Below are positions 11,028-24,500 of a stretch of 64,000 nt of DNA, piece after piece. The position numbers were made by a program, and so were the translations under genes. The notes beneath the pieces are model-generated. The model saw only the letters and a program-made list of their open reading frames with translations, made no database searches and was not told where the DNA came from. The DNA is from Costus lasius (lineage: Eukaryota; Streptophyta; Magnoliopsida; Zingiberales; Costaceae), in the NCBI GenBank assembly GCA_027563935.2, contig CM050454.1, positions 77,644,596 through 77,708,595 of the forward strand. The letters run 5' to 3'. Each line of letters opens with the position of its first letter. Within the stretch, counting starts at the first letter, position 1.

Positions 11028-11649
11028 ATGAGCTTCAATGTGCGATCCCTACTGGAAAGGGAGAAGTTTGCTGGGCCAAACTTCTCAGACTGGTACGGAC
11101 ACCTTAAGATCGTTCTTAAGGCTGAGAGGAAACTGTATGTCCTCGAGATGGCTATACCGCCTCAACCCGCTCCGAACGCCGCAAGGGCGGTTCGGGATGC
11201 CTATGAAAAGCATGTCAATGATAGCATTGATGTTGCTTGCCTGATGATAGCGTCTATGACGCCACAGCTACAGCGTCAGCATGAGGATATGTCTGCTATA
11301 GAAATTATAGCAAACCTCAAGATGCTGTATGCTGCACAGGCGAGGACTGAATGCTATAATTTGACCAAGCTTTTCTTTCAGAGCAAACTGGCTGAAGGGA
11401 GTCCAGTGGGAGCTCGTGTGCTCAAGATGATTGGGCACAAAGAGGCTCTAGAGAAACTGGGGCATACCATCAATCAGGAGCTTGCTGTAGACATTATTCT
11501 GCAGTCTCTCCCGGCCTCTTTCGATCCGTTCATTATTAATTTTAATATGAACAAGATCGACTGTACACCTGCAGAGTTGCTGAATATGCTCTTGACTACA
11601 GAGGAGACTCTAAAGGGAAAGCCTTCAACCTCTGTCTTGATGTTTCCTT
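11028..11649 (+). pseudogene. Copia-3 gag, proximal part
   Basis: The reading frame starts ATGAGCTTCAATGTG at the family start site and encodes the copia capsid-like domain (start MSFNVRSLLEREKFAG). It is open for about 207 codons until the copia-4 LTR begins at 11650. The matching rest of gag starts at 21533, and about 40 bp encoding the basic linker are missing between the two. It is broken by insertion and deletion. Confidence 0.9.
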
Positions 11650-13348
11650 TGTTGGGGTATGCCCTTAAGGCTAATGTTTGAGGCCTTGGGATTGTATCAG
11701 TATCATGTAATAAACTCTTGTGTTTATAAAGGCATGGTTATTATTCAGGTTGTTACCTTCTCTGCTGCAATTAGTGTACTTCTGAATAATGTCTCAAAGC
11801 TGTTCAGCTGGGCTGACATGCTATAAAGTCCTTAGTCGAGATATCTTGGTGAACATGAGACAGCCTTGATATGGTTAAGACTAATATGTATTCTAATCTT
11901 ATAGGATGCTTCGAGCATGGAATAAGATGTAGACTCATGGGTACATTGGATGTACTGGACAGACCCTAGTAGGATATTCAATTGCTTGTCACAATGTGAA
12001 TAATCCTTGTTTGCATCAAGTGGCACATGTCCTCTGACTTGAGATCACTTGTGTTTCTAAATGATGATTGTCATTGTTTTGAGGTAGTTCGATATCATTT
12101 GAAACATAATGATTATAGACTGTCTTGGATAATGATCATGAGTCAGGTTAGGGCACTCGTGATAGATACAGGATTGCCGTCTCCTTGTTCAAGGAGTGAG
12201 ATGTTCTAAAGGGGCCCCCCTTATGAGATGATTGAGAAAGTGTATGGCCATACTCTGGTGACTATGTTCATCAGATCTAATCATGCTCATCATATTGGAG
12301 CTACAGGCTTGACACGCTTGTCCAATAAGAACATCCAGTGGCAAAGGAAACATGTATGCCTAGTGAAGTGGATTCACACTTATGCTGTGGTTTGGGTGTA
12401 GTCTTGGAAGACTCTTTCCTTTATATCGGGAGACAGTGATGTGTTGCTAGATAACCCTCACTGATCGTGATAACGTTAGTTATCGTTACCGACATCTAAA
12501 GGAAACCCTTAGGGTCGCACAATTTGATGATATGGCTTACTTAAGTCTGATCGTGTGGACTGAATTGTTTTGGTTCAGTTTAAAGGGATTTAAACTCTGA
12601 TTGTAAGTGAGATCTGGTCTGATCATGTGTGATTGATTAGGGCTTGAGATCGGTAAGCTTCGATCGAGAGTAGTGATGGTAGATCGGTGAGATCAGAAGC
12701 GTCAAGAGATCAACGGTTAGATCTTGAACCATTTTGGTTCAGAGAGATCTAGACCATGGCTTGGGCTGGTTTCATGTGGTCTATTGAACCAAATTGGTTT
12801 GGACCAATTTGGATTGAACCGGTTCACATGGGTGAACGCATGGTTCGATCCATAAGGCGTTTTGGGCGGTTTGCTTGGAGTGGGAGCGCATGGCTTCATG
12901 ACTTTCCATAATTGGAAGTCATGTAACGCCATCTCCTAAGAGAAACGCCTAACGCTTCTCCTCTTGGTCTAATCGCATCTCCACTTTGGTATGCGAGAGG
13001 GTTGACGCCAAGGAAGAGGAAGGAGGCTCGGCCAAGCTTTTTCTCATCACCTTCATGCGACAAGCACACCTTGGAGGTCTTTGCTAGCACAAAGAACACC
13101 AAGAAGTAGCCATCTTCATCCTCTTGTGTGCGTCCTCTTTGGAGAAGGAGCACTTGCGCCTTTGCTTCCAAGGTGCCATCAAAACTATGGCATTGGTATG
13201 ATCCTTTGTTGATTTTATCAAGCTTTATGTTAGTTGATCATATATCATGCAGCCGATCCCTTGAAACCCTTGCTTCCGCTTAAAAATCAAAGATGCGCCA
13301 TCCATAGGGTTTCACCCCCTTGCGCTCCCCCTTGAAGGGGACTCTTCA
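11650..13348 (+). repeat. Copia-4 5' LTR
   Basis: 1699 bp, TGTTGGGG...CTCTTCA. It shares subfamily markers with 19033-20731 (gtatcagtatcatgtaataa and a ttcaaggagtgag block) that copia-3 LTRs lack. Confidence 0.92.
12420..12427 (+). promoter_or_regulatory. Putative TATA box in copia-4 5' LTR
   Basis: tttatatc in the same LTR position as in copia-3 and copia-8, just before gggagacagtgatg. Called by motif and conserved position only. Confidence 0.45.
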
Positions 13349-15127
13349 ATTGGTATCAGAGGGCTGGAATTATGCATGCTAATATGATTGCTATGTTTGC
13401 TCTTGTGATCCATGCTTGCGCAAGTGATTAGATCTAGTTGTTTCATCATGCGAAAAATAGGATATAATACACTTATGTTGGCGCATGTTGTTTGTTCATG
13501 CTTGCGGCATGACTTGATGGTGGCGCTAGGTTTATGTTATTGTTTTATCAAACCTTCACTTGCGCGCCTATGATTAGATCTAAGTTGCGCCTACTGTAAA
13601 CCCTTAGACGGGTTGATGGGGGTGAAGTCATCCCCTAGATTAGATCAAACTAGTCTGATCAGACCATCTGACAGCCTAGATGGGTCGACCAGATGGCACC
13701 TGTGCGCAAGCACGAGGTGGCTATAGGTCGACTGCATCGCAGGCGTGTAGCGAGGTCTGGTTGAGAAACCAGTGAACACTCTTGAGTTAGGCCCGGGGTC
13801 ACACCCGCTTGCCAGAACTCTTGAAGGTTGTTCAGCCCTTGGCGCATGCATGGTTGACCATTAGGTCAACTCGAGTCAGTTAGGACTTGGTGCATGCAAG
13901 GGCTTGGATCTAACTAGATGGATGAGTGGATCCCTATCAATGGACCGTTGTAAGGTTGTAGGGCACATAAGAAAATTAAAATTGATGCCAATGGGGTTTT
14001 CAAAATTTTATTTTCTTTTAATTGGATCACATGTTGATTGATGCCTATGCTTGTTTATTTATTCTTATGTGGGTGCCCAATTTAATGTGTGCTGTGCTGG
14101 GGCCTGCGTGCCTGGAATTAAACCTGTAAATTAATATTATTGTGATCTGCGAATCACTTTTTAATTAATTTATTGTATAATTGACCTGTGAGTCAAACTT
14201 GTCTAGATAGATCAAAATGTATTTTGATTAGACAAGAGCACAAAGGCACACATCCCAGAGGGGCATTCAGCTGGTGGCGCACCTGAGGTGCTCTTGGCGC
14301 AAGGGCCCTGGGTTGGACCAGATGAGATGCTAAAGACCCAAGAAGAGCAAGTGAAGACTTAAGTATCTTAAGGTCTTACTTAGGCTATGGGCTTTTACCA
14401 CATAAGATCCATGCTTTCTGTTATTGTTTATATAAGTAGAACAGCATGATTTATTTATCTTCTGCTATAGCCATAGGATTTGCCTGATAGTAAGAAGATA
14501 AAAGACCGTTAAAATCCAAACGCTAAAATATCAAGCACGTAATGCCTTCTGACGCGAAACCTCACTGTTCTGACTATCGTTGGAGCCGTGTTGTACCCAC
14601 TCACTGGGCACGTCCATCTATCTTCAGACGGTGCTGGATTACACCTGCGTGTTACAGAGAAGGGATTTATCACTTCTCGTTGCTCAGCATAGCACGTGGT
14701 GGTCCAGGGAGTAGGTCGGGTCAGCTTGACCATGTAGGCTACATATGTGGCGCATATGGTAGCACATGGAGGCAGCCATCTGTGGGATCAGAGATTGTGT
14801 TGTACCAACTCAGTTGGCACAGTCTGCTGGATTGCCCAGATGAAGGGGAATCGCACGGGTTGGCGATTGGCAGGGACAGCCTACCAGAAATTAGTACTTG
14901 TCATCTCTGTGCATCTTATCTCGCCTGAGCGGGACGCGGAGACCAAGTATAAAATCTGGATCCCATCTCACTAAAAGAGTTCTACTCTTTCGGGCTGTTT
15001 TGCTGGATTTTTCAGCCAGATAAAATAGTGAGAAAAAGAATCTTTCTTAAGTCCTGGATTGATTCTATACATTGATACTAACCTTGCTGTTCTTGCATTG
15101 TTGTAGATTCCTGCGGCAACGAACACC
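13349..15127 (+). other. Copia-4 primer site and leader
   Basis: ATTGGTATCAGAG follows the LTR, with GGG instead of CCG after it, so the tRNA-Met match is one base shorter than in copia-3. The 1.78 kb leader has no credible gene. Around 14245-14280 it lacks about 60 bp that in copia-3 and copia-8 contain most of the tRNA-like module including the B box. The last bases before gag again read like a pyrimidine tract plus tag. Confidence 0.8.
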
Positions 15128-18100
15128 ATGAGCTTCAATGTGCGATCCCTACTGGAAAGGGAGAAGTTTGCTGGGCCAAACTTCTCAGACTGGTTCGGAC
15201 ACCTTAAGATCGTTCTTAAGGCAGAGAGAAAACTGTATATCCTCGAGACGGCTGTGCCGCCTCAACCCGCTGCGAACGCCGCAAGGGCGGTTCGTGATGC
15301 CTATGAAAAGCACGTCAATGATAGCATTGATGTCGCTTGCCTGATGCTTGCGTCTATGACGCCACCGCTGCAGCGTCAGCATGAGGATATGTCGGCTATA
15401 GAGATTATAGCGAACCTCAAGATGCTGTATGCTGCACAGGCGAGGACAGAACGCTATAATCTGACAAAGCTTTTCTTTCAGAGCAAACTGGCTGAAGGGA
15501 GCCCAGTGGGAGCTCACGTGCTCAAGATGATTGGGCACAAGGAGGCTCTGGAGAAACTGGGGCATACCATCAACCAGGAGCTTGCTGTAGATATTATTCT
15601 GTAGTCTCTTCCGCCTTCTTTCGATGCGTTCATCATTAACTTTAATATGAACAAAATCGATTGTACTCCGGCAGAGCTGCTGAATATGCTCTTGACTACT
15701 GAGGAAACTCTGAAGGGAAAGCCTTCAACCTCTGTCTTAATGGTTCCTTCCAGGAACAAGAAGAAGGGGAAGAAGGGCAAAGCCCCTGTCAAGAACTACA
15801 GTAAGGCTCTGAAACAGAAGGTAAAGCGGTCAAAGGACAACAGGTGTTTACACTGTGGCCAGCTGGGTCACTGGAAAAAGGACTGTAAAGCGCTCCAAGG
15901 AGACAAGAGGGGAAGCATCGCTTCTGGCTCAGGTATTTACGTGACGGAAGTCATGGTTTCATCTTCTTCTATTTCATGGGTGTTGGACACTGCATGTGGA
16001 GTTCACATTTGTTCAAATGTACAGGAACTCAAGAGAAGAAGGCAGGTGGGACAGCATGAGGTAGACCTACGCGTTGGAAACGGGGCACGGGTTGCTGCTG
16101 TTGCTGTAGGAGACTATTTCATTTCTTTACCATCTGGCATTGTATTGGAATTAAACAATTGTTATTTTGTACCTAGTATCACCAAAAATATTATCTCTAT
16201 TCCTGCTCTTGTCAGGAAAGGGTTTTCCTTTGAATGCAAGATTTCAAAGTGTTATCTTACTCTTGATAATATTGTCTATGCTACTGGTTCAATTAACAAT
16301 GGGTTATTCATGTTGGACATGGAATATTCTATACAAAACATTGATAATAAGAAAGCCAAGTATGCTGATGACAGCACCTTGTTATGGCATAGTCGTTTAG
16401 GCCATATTAACAAGAAGCGCATTAAGCGGTTGCATGATCATGGACTGCTGGGATCATTCTCCTATGAGGAGATTGATACATGCAAAGCTTGTTTGATGGG
16501 TAAAATGACGAAGTCACCTTTTCCTCACAAAGGTCAAAGGGCTTCAGGCCTACTTGACCTTATACACAGTGACGTGTGTGGGCCATTTAGTAAACATGCC
16601 AGAGGTGGCTATCAGTACTTCATTACATTTACTGATGATTTCAGTAGATATGGTTATGTCTATCTAATGAGACATAAGAGTGAATCTTTTGACAAGTTCA
16701 AAGAGTTCAAGAATGAAGTACAGAATCAGCTAGGCCGAAATATCAAGGCACTTCGTTCTGATCGAGGTGGAGAATACTTGAGTCATACGTTTACTGACTA
16801 TCTGAAGGAGTGTGGGATTATCTCACAGCTCACTCCGCCAGGAACACCGCAATGGAATGGTGTGTCCGAGAGGAGAAATAGAACGTTACTTGATATGGTT
16901 CGTTCTATGATGAGTCAGGCTACTCTTCCATACTCCTTTTGGGGATTTGCACTGGAAACAGCTGCAAAGGTACTAAACCGAGTGCCATCCAAGGCAGTTT
17001 CTAAGACTCCATACGAGTTATGGTATGGGAAACAGCCGAGCTTGACATTTATCAGGATCTGGGGTTGCGAGGCTTATATCAAAAAGCTCGCCTCTGGGAA
17101 ACTGGAGAGCAGATCTGACAAATGTATCTTTGTCGGTTACCCTAAGGAAACTAAGGGTTATTATTTCTACGATCCCAAAGAGAACAAAGTATTTGTTGCT
17201 CGGAGTGCCATATTTCTTGAGAAGGAGTTTCTTCTGCAAGAGGCCAGTGGGAGAGAAATAAAACTGGATGAGAATCCAGAGGAAGGACAAAGTAGTCAAG
17301 CACAGTTGGATGTGCCTGAGCCGGTAGAACAGGTTACTGAACAACCTGAGGCTCAGATATCACGGGAACCGCGTAGATCGGGAAGGATCCGTCGACAGCC
17401 TGAGCGCTATGACGGAGTCTACATCATTAATAATGATGAACCCCTCACATATGCGGATGCGGTCAGTGGACCGGAGTCAGCTGGATGGCTTGAAGCTATG
17501 CGAGCCGAGATGGACTCCATGTCAGATAACCAAGTCTGGGATTTGGTTGATCCGCCTCCGGGAGTAATCCCTATAGGCTGTAAATGGATCTTCAAGAAGA
17601 AGATTGACATGGATGGTAACATAGTTACCTATAAAGGCAGGCTAGTTGCGAAAGGTTTCAAACAAATCTACGGGATAGATTATGATGAAACTTTCTCTCC
17701 TGTAGCCATGTTTAAGTCTATTCGGATTCTTTTCGCGATAGCTGCATATTACGATTATGAGATCTGGCAGATGGATGTGAAGACAGCTTTCCTTAATGGA
17801 AATCTGGATGAGGATGTGTATATGACACAACCTGAAGGTTTCACTAATCCATCAGATCGTCATAAAATATGCAAGTTAAAGAAGTCCATATATGGACTTA
17901 AACAAGCATCTAGAAGATGGAATATTCATTTTGATGAATCAATCTCTGAGTTTGGTTTCATCAAGAACGAGGACGACCCGTGTGTATATAAGAGGTTTAG
18001 TGGGAGCGTGATTACATTCCTAGTCCTCTACGTCGATGACATCTTGATCATTGGAAATGATATTCCTGAAATGCATGCGGTTAAGGCATGGCTAAGGAAA

Positions 18101-19012
18101 TGTTTCCAGATGAAAGATTTAGGAGAAGCAGCCTATGTATTAGGTGTGAAGATCTACAGGGATAGATCTAAGAGGCTTCTCGGGCTGTGCCAGAGTACTT
18201 ACATCGATAAAGTCCTGGGGAGATTTCATTTAGAGAATTCTAAAAGAGGATATCTTCCAGTCAGACATGGTCTGAATCTTTCGAAGAGTCAGTGTCCACA
18301 AACACAGACTGAAAAAGATGAAATGGACAATACGCCTTATGCTTCGGCTATTGGGTCCATTATGTATGCGATGTTGTGTACTCGCCCAGACGTCGCTTAC
18401 GGGTTAAGCGTAACCAGTTGTTTCCAAAGTAATCCAGGACAGGCACACTGGATTGCAGTCAAGAACATCTTAAAATATCTGCGGAGGACCAAAGATATGT
18501 TCTTGATATATGGTGGTCAGGAAGAACTCAGTATAGAAGGATATACTGACGCTTCGTTCCAGTCGGACCAGGATGATTTCCGATCGCAATCAGGCTATAT
18601 TTTTAGCTTGAATGGTGGAGCAGTGGTGTGGAAGAGTTTCAAACAGTCAACTGTTGCTGATTCCACAACAGAAGCCGAGTATGTTGCAGCCTCGGAAGCA
18701 TCCAAGGAGGCAGTGTGGATTCGTAAGTTCGTGAGAGAACTTGGTGTCGTTCCTTCGAGTGCAGATCCTTTGGTTATCTTCTGTGATAACACTGGAGCAA
18801 TCGCACAAGCAAAGGAACCACGGTCGCACCAGAAGTCCAAGCACATACAGAGACAGTTTCACTTGATCCGGGAGATCATTGATCGTGGCGAGATCAAAAT
18901 ATGCAAGGTTCATACAGATGACAATCTGGCTGACCCACTTACCAAGCCTCTGGCGCAGCAGAAGCATGAGAAGCACTGTAATAATATGGGTTTGAGATTT
19001 CTCAACCATTAG
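15128..19012 (+). pseudogene. Copia-4 gag-pol polyprotein, one nonsense codon
   Basis: 1294 codons in one frame, interrupted only by TAG at 15602-15604, replacing the CAG (Gln) of sister copies. Domains by residue: capsid-like gag 1-210; zinc knuckle C240, C243, H248, C253; protease at about 287 with DTAC in place of the usual D(S/T)G; HHCC pre-integrase 421-455; integrase D482, D545, E581 (spacing 62 and 35, a DD35E triad); RT with Asp 883 and YVDD 968-971; RNase H D1141, E1182, D1220; end at TAG. These would package, mature, reverse-transcribe and integrate the element. The start is the ATG shared by copia-3 and copia-8. Readthrough or repair of a single codon separates it from an open frame. 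Confidence 0.93.
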
Positions 19013-19017
19013 ATTAA

Positions 19018-19032
19018 GTGCAAGTGGGAGAT
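19018..19032 (+). promoter_or_regulatory. Copia-4 polypurine tract
   Basis: GTGCAAGTGGGAGAT immediately before the 3' LTR, five bases after the polyprotein stop. Confidence 0.85.
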
Positions 19033-20731
19033 TGTTGGGGTATGCCCTTAAGGCTAATGTTTGAGGCCTTGGGATTGTATCAGTATCATGTAATAAACTC
19101 TTGTGTTTATAAAGGCATGGTTATTATTCAGGTTGTTACCTTCTCTGCTGCAATTAGTGTACTTCTGAATAATGTCTCAAAGCTGTTCAGCTGGGCTGAC
19201 ATGCTATAAAGTCCTTAGTCGAGATATCTTGGTGAACATGAGACAGCCTTGATATGGTTAAGACTAATATGTATTTTAATCTTATAGGATGCTTCGAGCA
19301 TGGAATAAGATGTAGACTCATGGGTACATTGGATGTACTGGACAGACCCTAGTAGGATATTCAATTGCTTGTCACAATGTGAATAATCCTTGTTTGCATC
19401 AAGTGGCACATGTCCTCTGACTTGAGATCACTTGTGTTTCTAAATGATGATTGTCATTGTTTTGAGGTAGTTCGATATCATTTGAAACATAATGATTATA
19501 GACTGTCTTGGATAATGATCATGAGTCAGGTTAGGGCACTCGTGATAGATACAGGATTGCCGTCTCCTTGTTCAAGGAGTGAGATGTTCTAAAGGGGCCC
19601 CCCTTATGAGATGATTGAGAAAGTGTATGGCCATACCCTGGTGACTATGTTCATCAGATCTAATCATGCTCATCATATTGGAGCTACAGGCTTGACACGC
19701 TTGTCCAATAAGAACATCCAGTGGCAAAGGAAACATGTATGCCTAGTGAAGTGGATTCACACTTATGCTGTGGTTTGGGTGTAGTCATGGAAGACTCTTT
19801 CCTTTATATCGGGAGACAGTGATGTGTTGCTAGATACCCCTCACTGATCGTGATAACGTTAGTTATCGTTACCGACATCTAAAGGAAACCCTTAGGGTCG
19901 CACAATTTGATGATATGGCTTACTTAAGTCTGATCGTGTGGACTGAATTGTTTTGGTTCAGTTTAAAGGGATTTAAACTCTGATTGTAAGTGAGATCTGG
20001 TCTGATCATGTGTGATTGATTAGGGCTTGAGAACGGTAAGCTTCGATCGAGAGTAGTGATGCTAGATCGGTGAGATCAGAAGCGTCAAGAGATCAACAGT
20101 TAGATCTTGAACCATTTTGGTTCAGAGAGATCTAGACCATGGCTTGGGCTGGTTTCATGTGGTCTATTGAACCAAATTGGTTTGGACCAATTTGGATTGA
20201 ACCGGTTCACATGGGTGAACGCATGGTTCGATCCATAAGGCATTTTGGGCGGTTTGCTTGGAGTGGGAGCGCATGGCTTCATGACTTTCCATAATTGGAA
20301 GTCATGTAACGCCATCTCCTAAGAGAAACGCCTAACGCTTCTCCTCTTGGTCTAATCGCATCTCCACTTTGGTATGCGAGAGGGTTGACGCCAAGGAAGA
20401 GGAAGGAGGCTCGGCCAAGCTTTTTCTCATCACCTTCATGCGACAAGCACACCTTGGAGGTCTTTGCTAGCACAAAGAACACCAAGAAGTAGCCATCTTC
20501 ATCCTCTTGTGTGCGTCCTCTTTGGAGAAGGAGCACTTGCGCCTTTGCTTCCAAGGCGCCATCAAAACTATGGCATTGGTATGATCCTTTGTTGATTTTA
20601 TCAAGCTTTATGTTAGTTGATCATATATCATGCAGCCGATCCCTTGAAACCCTTGCTTCCGCTTAAAAATCAAAGATGCGCCATCCATAGGGTTTCACCC
20701 CCTTGCGCTCCCCCTTGAAGGGGACTCTTCA
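19033..20731 (+). repeat. Copia-4 second (3') LTR
   Basis: 1699 bp, about nine mismatches from 11650-13348 by eye. It is followed directly by a primer site and leader rather than by flanking DNA, so it served as the shared LTR of a tandem pair. Confidence 0.9.
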
Positions 20732-21532
20732 ATTGGTATCAGAGGGCTGGAATTATGCATGCTAATATGATTGCTATGTTTGCTCTTGTGATCCATGCTT
20801 GCGCAAGTGATTAGATCTAGTTGTTTCATCATGCGAAAAATAGGATATAATACACTTATGTTGGCGCATGTTGTTTGTTCATGCTTGCGGCATGACTTGA
20901 TGGTGGCGCTAGGTTTATGTTATTGTTTTATCAAACCTTCACTTGCGCGCCTATGATTAGATCTAAGTTGCGCCTACTGTAAACCCTTAGACGGGTTGAT
21001 GGGGTTGAAGTCATCCCCTAGATTAGATCAAACTAGTCTGATCAGACCATCTGACAGCCTAGATGGGTCGACCAGATGGCACCTGTGCGCAAGCACGAGG
21101 TGGCTATAGGTCGACTGCATCACAGGCGTGTAGCGAGGTCTGGTTGAGAAACCAGTGAACACTCTTGAGTTAGGCCCGGGGTCACACCCGCTTGCCAGAA
21201 CTCTTGAAGGTTGTTCAGCCCTTGGCGCATGCATGGTTGACCATTAGGTCAACTCGAGTCAGTTAGGACTTGGTGCATGCAAGGGCTTGGATCTAACTAG
21301 ATGGATGAGTGGATCCCTATCAATGGACCGTTGTAAGGTTGTAGGGCACATAAGAAAATTAAAATTGATGCCAATGGGGTTTTCAAAATTTTATTTTCTT
21401 TTAATTGGATCACATGTTGATTGATGCCTATGCTTGTTTATTTATTCTTATGTGGGTGCCCAATTTAATGTGTGCTGTGCTGGGGCCTGCGTGCCTGGAA
21501 TTAAACCTGTAAATTAATATTATTGTGATCTG
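20732..21532 (+). repeat. Second copy of the copia-4 leader, truncated
   Basis: 801 bp matching 13349-14149 with only a few differences (for example tgaagtc after gggg versus ggggt, atcgcagg versus atcacagg). It ends at gtgatctg and is joined to copia-3 gag (tcaagaattac). The bases ctg are common to both parents at the junction. Confidence 0.9.
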
Positions 21533-24500
21533 TCAAGAATTACAACAAGGCTCTGAAACAGAAGGTTAAGCGGTCGAAGGAATACAGGTGTTTCCACTGT
21601 GGCCAGCTGGGTCACTGGAAAAAGGACTGTAAAGCGCTCCAAGGCGACAAGAAGGGAAGCATCGCTTCTGGCTCAGGTATTTTCGTGACTGAAGTCATGA
21701 TATCCTCTTCTTCTATTTCATGGGTGTTGGACACTGCATGTGGAGTTCACATTTGTTCAAATGTACAGGAACTCAAGAGAAGAAGACAGGTGGGACAGCA
21801 TGAGGTGGACCTACGAGTTGGAAACGGGGCACGGGTTGCTGCTGTTGCTGTAGGAGAATATTACATCTCATTACCATCTGGACTTGTATTAGAACTAAAC
21901 AATTGTTACTTTGTACCAAGCATTACTAAAAATATTATCTCCATTCCTGCTCTTGTCAGGAAGGGATTTTCCTTTGAATGCAAGATTTCAAAGTGTTATC
22001 TTTCTCTTGATAATATTGTTTATGCTACTGGGTCAATTAACAAATGGGTTATTCATGTTGGACATGGAATGTTCTATACAAAATATTGATAATAAGAAAG
22101 CCAAATATGCTGATGACAGCACCTTGCTATGGCATAGTCGTTTAGGCCATATTAACAAGAAGCGCATTAATCGGTTGCATGACCATGGACTGCTGGGATC
22201 ATTCTCCTATGAGGAGATAGATACATGCAAAGCTTGTTTATTGGGCAAAATGACGAAGTCTCCTTTTCCTAACAAAGGTCAAAGGGCTTCAGGTTTACTT
22301 GACCTTATACACAGTGATGTGTGTGGGCCATTTAGTAAACATGCCAGAGGTGGCTATTCATACTTCATTACCTTTACTGATGATTTCAGTAGATATGGGT
22401 ATGTCTATCTAATGAGACATAAAAGTGAATCTTTTGACAAGTTCAAAGAGTTCAAAAATGAAGTACAGAATCAGCTAGGCCGAAATATCAAGGCACTTCG
22501 TTCTGATCAAGGTGGAGAATACCTAAGTTGAGAATTTACTGACTATCTAAAGGAGTGTGGGATTATCTCACAGCTCACTCCGCCAGGAACACCGCAATGG
22601 AATGGTGTGTCCGAGAGGAGGAACAGAACCTTACTTGACATGGTTCGGTCAATGATGAGTCAGGCTACTCTACCTTACTCCTTTTGGGGATTTGCGCTGG
22701 AAACAGCTGCAAAGGTACTAAACCGAGTGCCATCCAAGGCAGTTTCAAAGACTCCATATGAGTTATGGTATGGGAAACAGCCTAGCTTGACATTTATTAA
22801 GATCTGGGGTTGCGAGGCTTATGTCAAAAAGCTCACCTCTGGGAAACTGGAGAGCAGATCTGAGAAATGCATCTTTGTCGGTTACCCTAAGGAAACTAAG
22901 GGTTATTATTTCTACGATCCCAAAGAGAACAAAGTATTTGTTGCTCGGACGACTATTTTTCTTGAGAAGGAATTTCTTCTGCAAGAAGCCAGTGGGAGAG
23001 AAATAAAACTGGATGAGAGTCCAGAGGAAGGACAAAGTAGTCAAGCGCAATTGGATGAGCCTGAGCTAGTAGAACAAGTTACTGAACAACCTGAGGCTCA
23101 GATATCACGGGAACCGCGAAGATCGGGAAGGATCCGTCGACAGCCTGAGCGCTATGACGGAGTCTACATCATTGATCATGATGAACCCCTCACTTATGCG
23201 GATGCGGTCAGTGGACCGGAGTCAGCTAGATGGCTTGAAGCTATGCGAGCCGAGATGGACTCCATGTCAGATAACCAAGTATGGGATTTGGTTGATCCGC
23301 CTCCGGGAGTAATCCCTATAGGCTGTAAATGGATCTTCAAGAAGAAGATTGACATGGATGGTAACGTGGTTACCTATAAAGGCAGGCTAGTTGCGAAAGG
23401 TTTCAAACAAATCTACGGGATAGATTATGATGAAACTTTCTCTCCAGTAGCCATGTTCAAGTCTATTCGGATTATTCTCACGATAGCGGCATATTATGAT
23501 TATGAGATCTGGCAGATGGATGTGAAGACCGCTTTCCTTAATGGAAAACTGGATGAGGATGTGTATATGACACAACCTGAAGGTTTCACTAATCCATCAG
23601 ATCGTCATAAAATATGCAAGTTAAAGAAGTCCATTTATGGACTTAAGCAAGCATCTAGAAGCTGGAATATTCGTTTTGATGAATCAATCTGCGAATTTGG
23701 TTTCATCAAGAACGAAGATGACCCGTGTGTATATAAGAGGTTTAGTGGGAGCGTGATTACTTTCCTAGTCCTCTACGTCGATGATATCTTAATCATTGGA
23801 AACGATATTCCTGAACTGCATGCTGTTAAAGCATGGTTAAGAAAATGTTTCCAGATGAAAGATCTAGGAGAAGCAGCCTATGTATTAGGTGTGAAGATCT
23901 ACAGGGATAGATCTAAGAGGCTTCTCGGGCTGTGCCAGAGTACCTACATTGATAAAGTCCTGGAGAGATTTCATTTAGAGAATTCTAAAAGAGGATATCT
24001 TCCAGTCAGACATGGTCTGAATCTTTCAAAGAGTTAGTGTCCACAAACACAGACTGAGAAAGATGAAATGGACAATACGCCTTATGCTTCTGCTATTGGA
24101 TCCATTATGTATGCGATGTTGTGTACTCGCCCAGACGTCGCTTACGGGTTAAGCGTGACCAGTCGATTCCAAAGTAATCCAGGTCAGGCGCACTGGATTG
24201 CAGTCAAGAACATTTTAAAATATCTTCGGAGGACCAAAGATATGTTCTTGATATATGGTGGTCAGGAAGAACTCAGTATTGATGGATATACTGACGCTTC
24301 ATTCCAGTCTGACCAGGATGATTTCCGATCGCAATCAGGCTATGTTTTTAGCTTGAATGGAGGAGCAGTGGTGTGGAAAAGTTTCAAACAGTCTATCGTT
24401 GCTGATTCCACAACAGAAGCCGAGTATGTTGCAGCCTCGGAAGCATCTAAGGAGGCAGTGTGGATTCGTAAGTTCATTCAGGAACTTGGTGTTGTTCCTT

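Larger units (their letters stand above)
11650..21532 (+). mobile_element. Ty1/copia element copia-4 with an extra tandem leader fragment
   Basis: Structure: LTR (11650-13348), internal region, LTR (19033-20731), then a second copy of the leader (20732-21532) nearly identical to 13349-14149. It is fused at ctg to copia-3 gag. This looks like the left part of an LTR-internal-LTR-internal tandem whose right end was deleted together with about 40 bp of the host gag. No target duplication can be seen because the right end is gone. The two LTRs differ at about nine sites by eye. Confidence 0.85.

Noticed and set aside
11650..21532. Copia-4 as a simple single insertion with its right end at 20731
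   Set aside because: The sequence after 20731 is a primer site and leader, not copia-3 gag, and no target duplication is found there. A tandem with deletion fits better.
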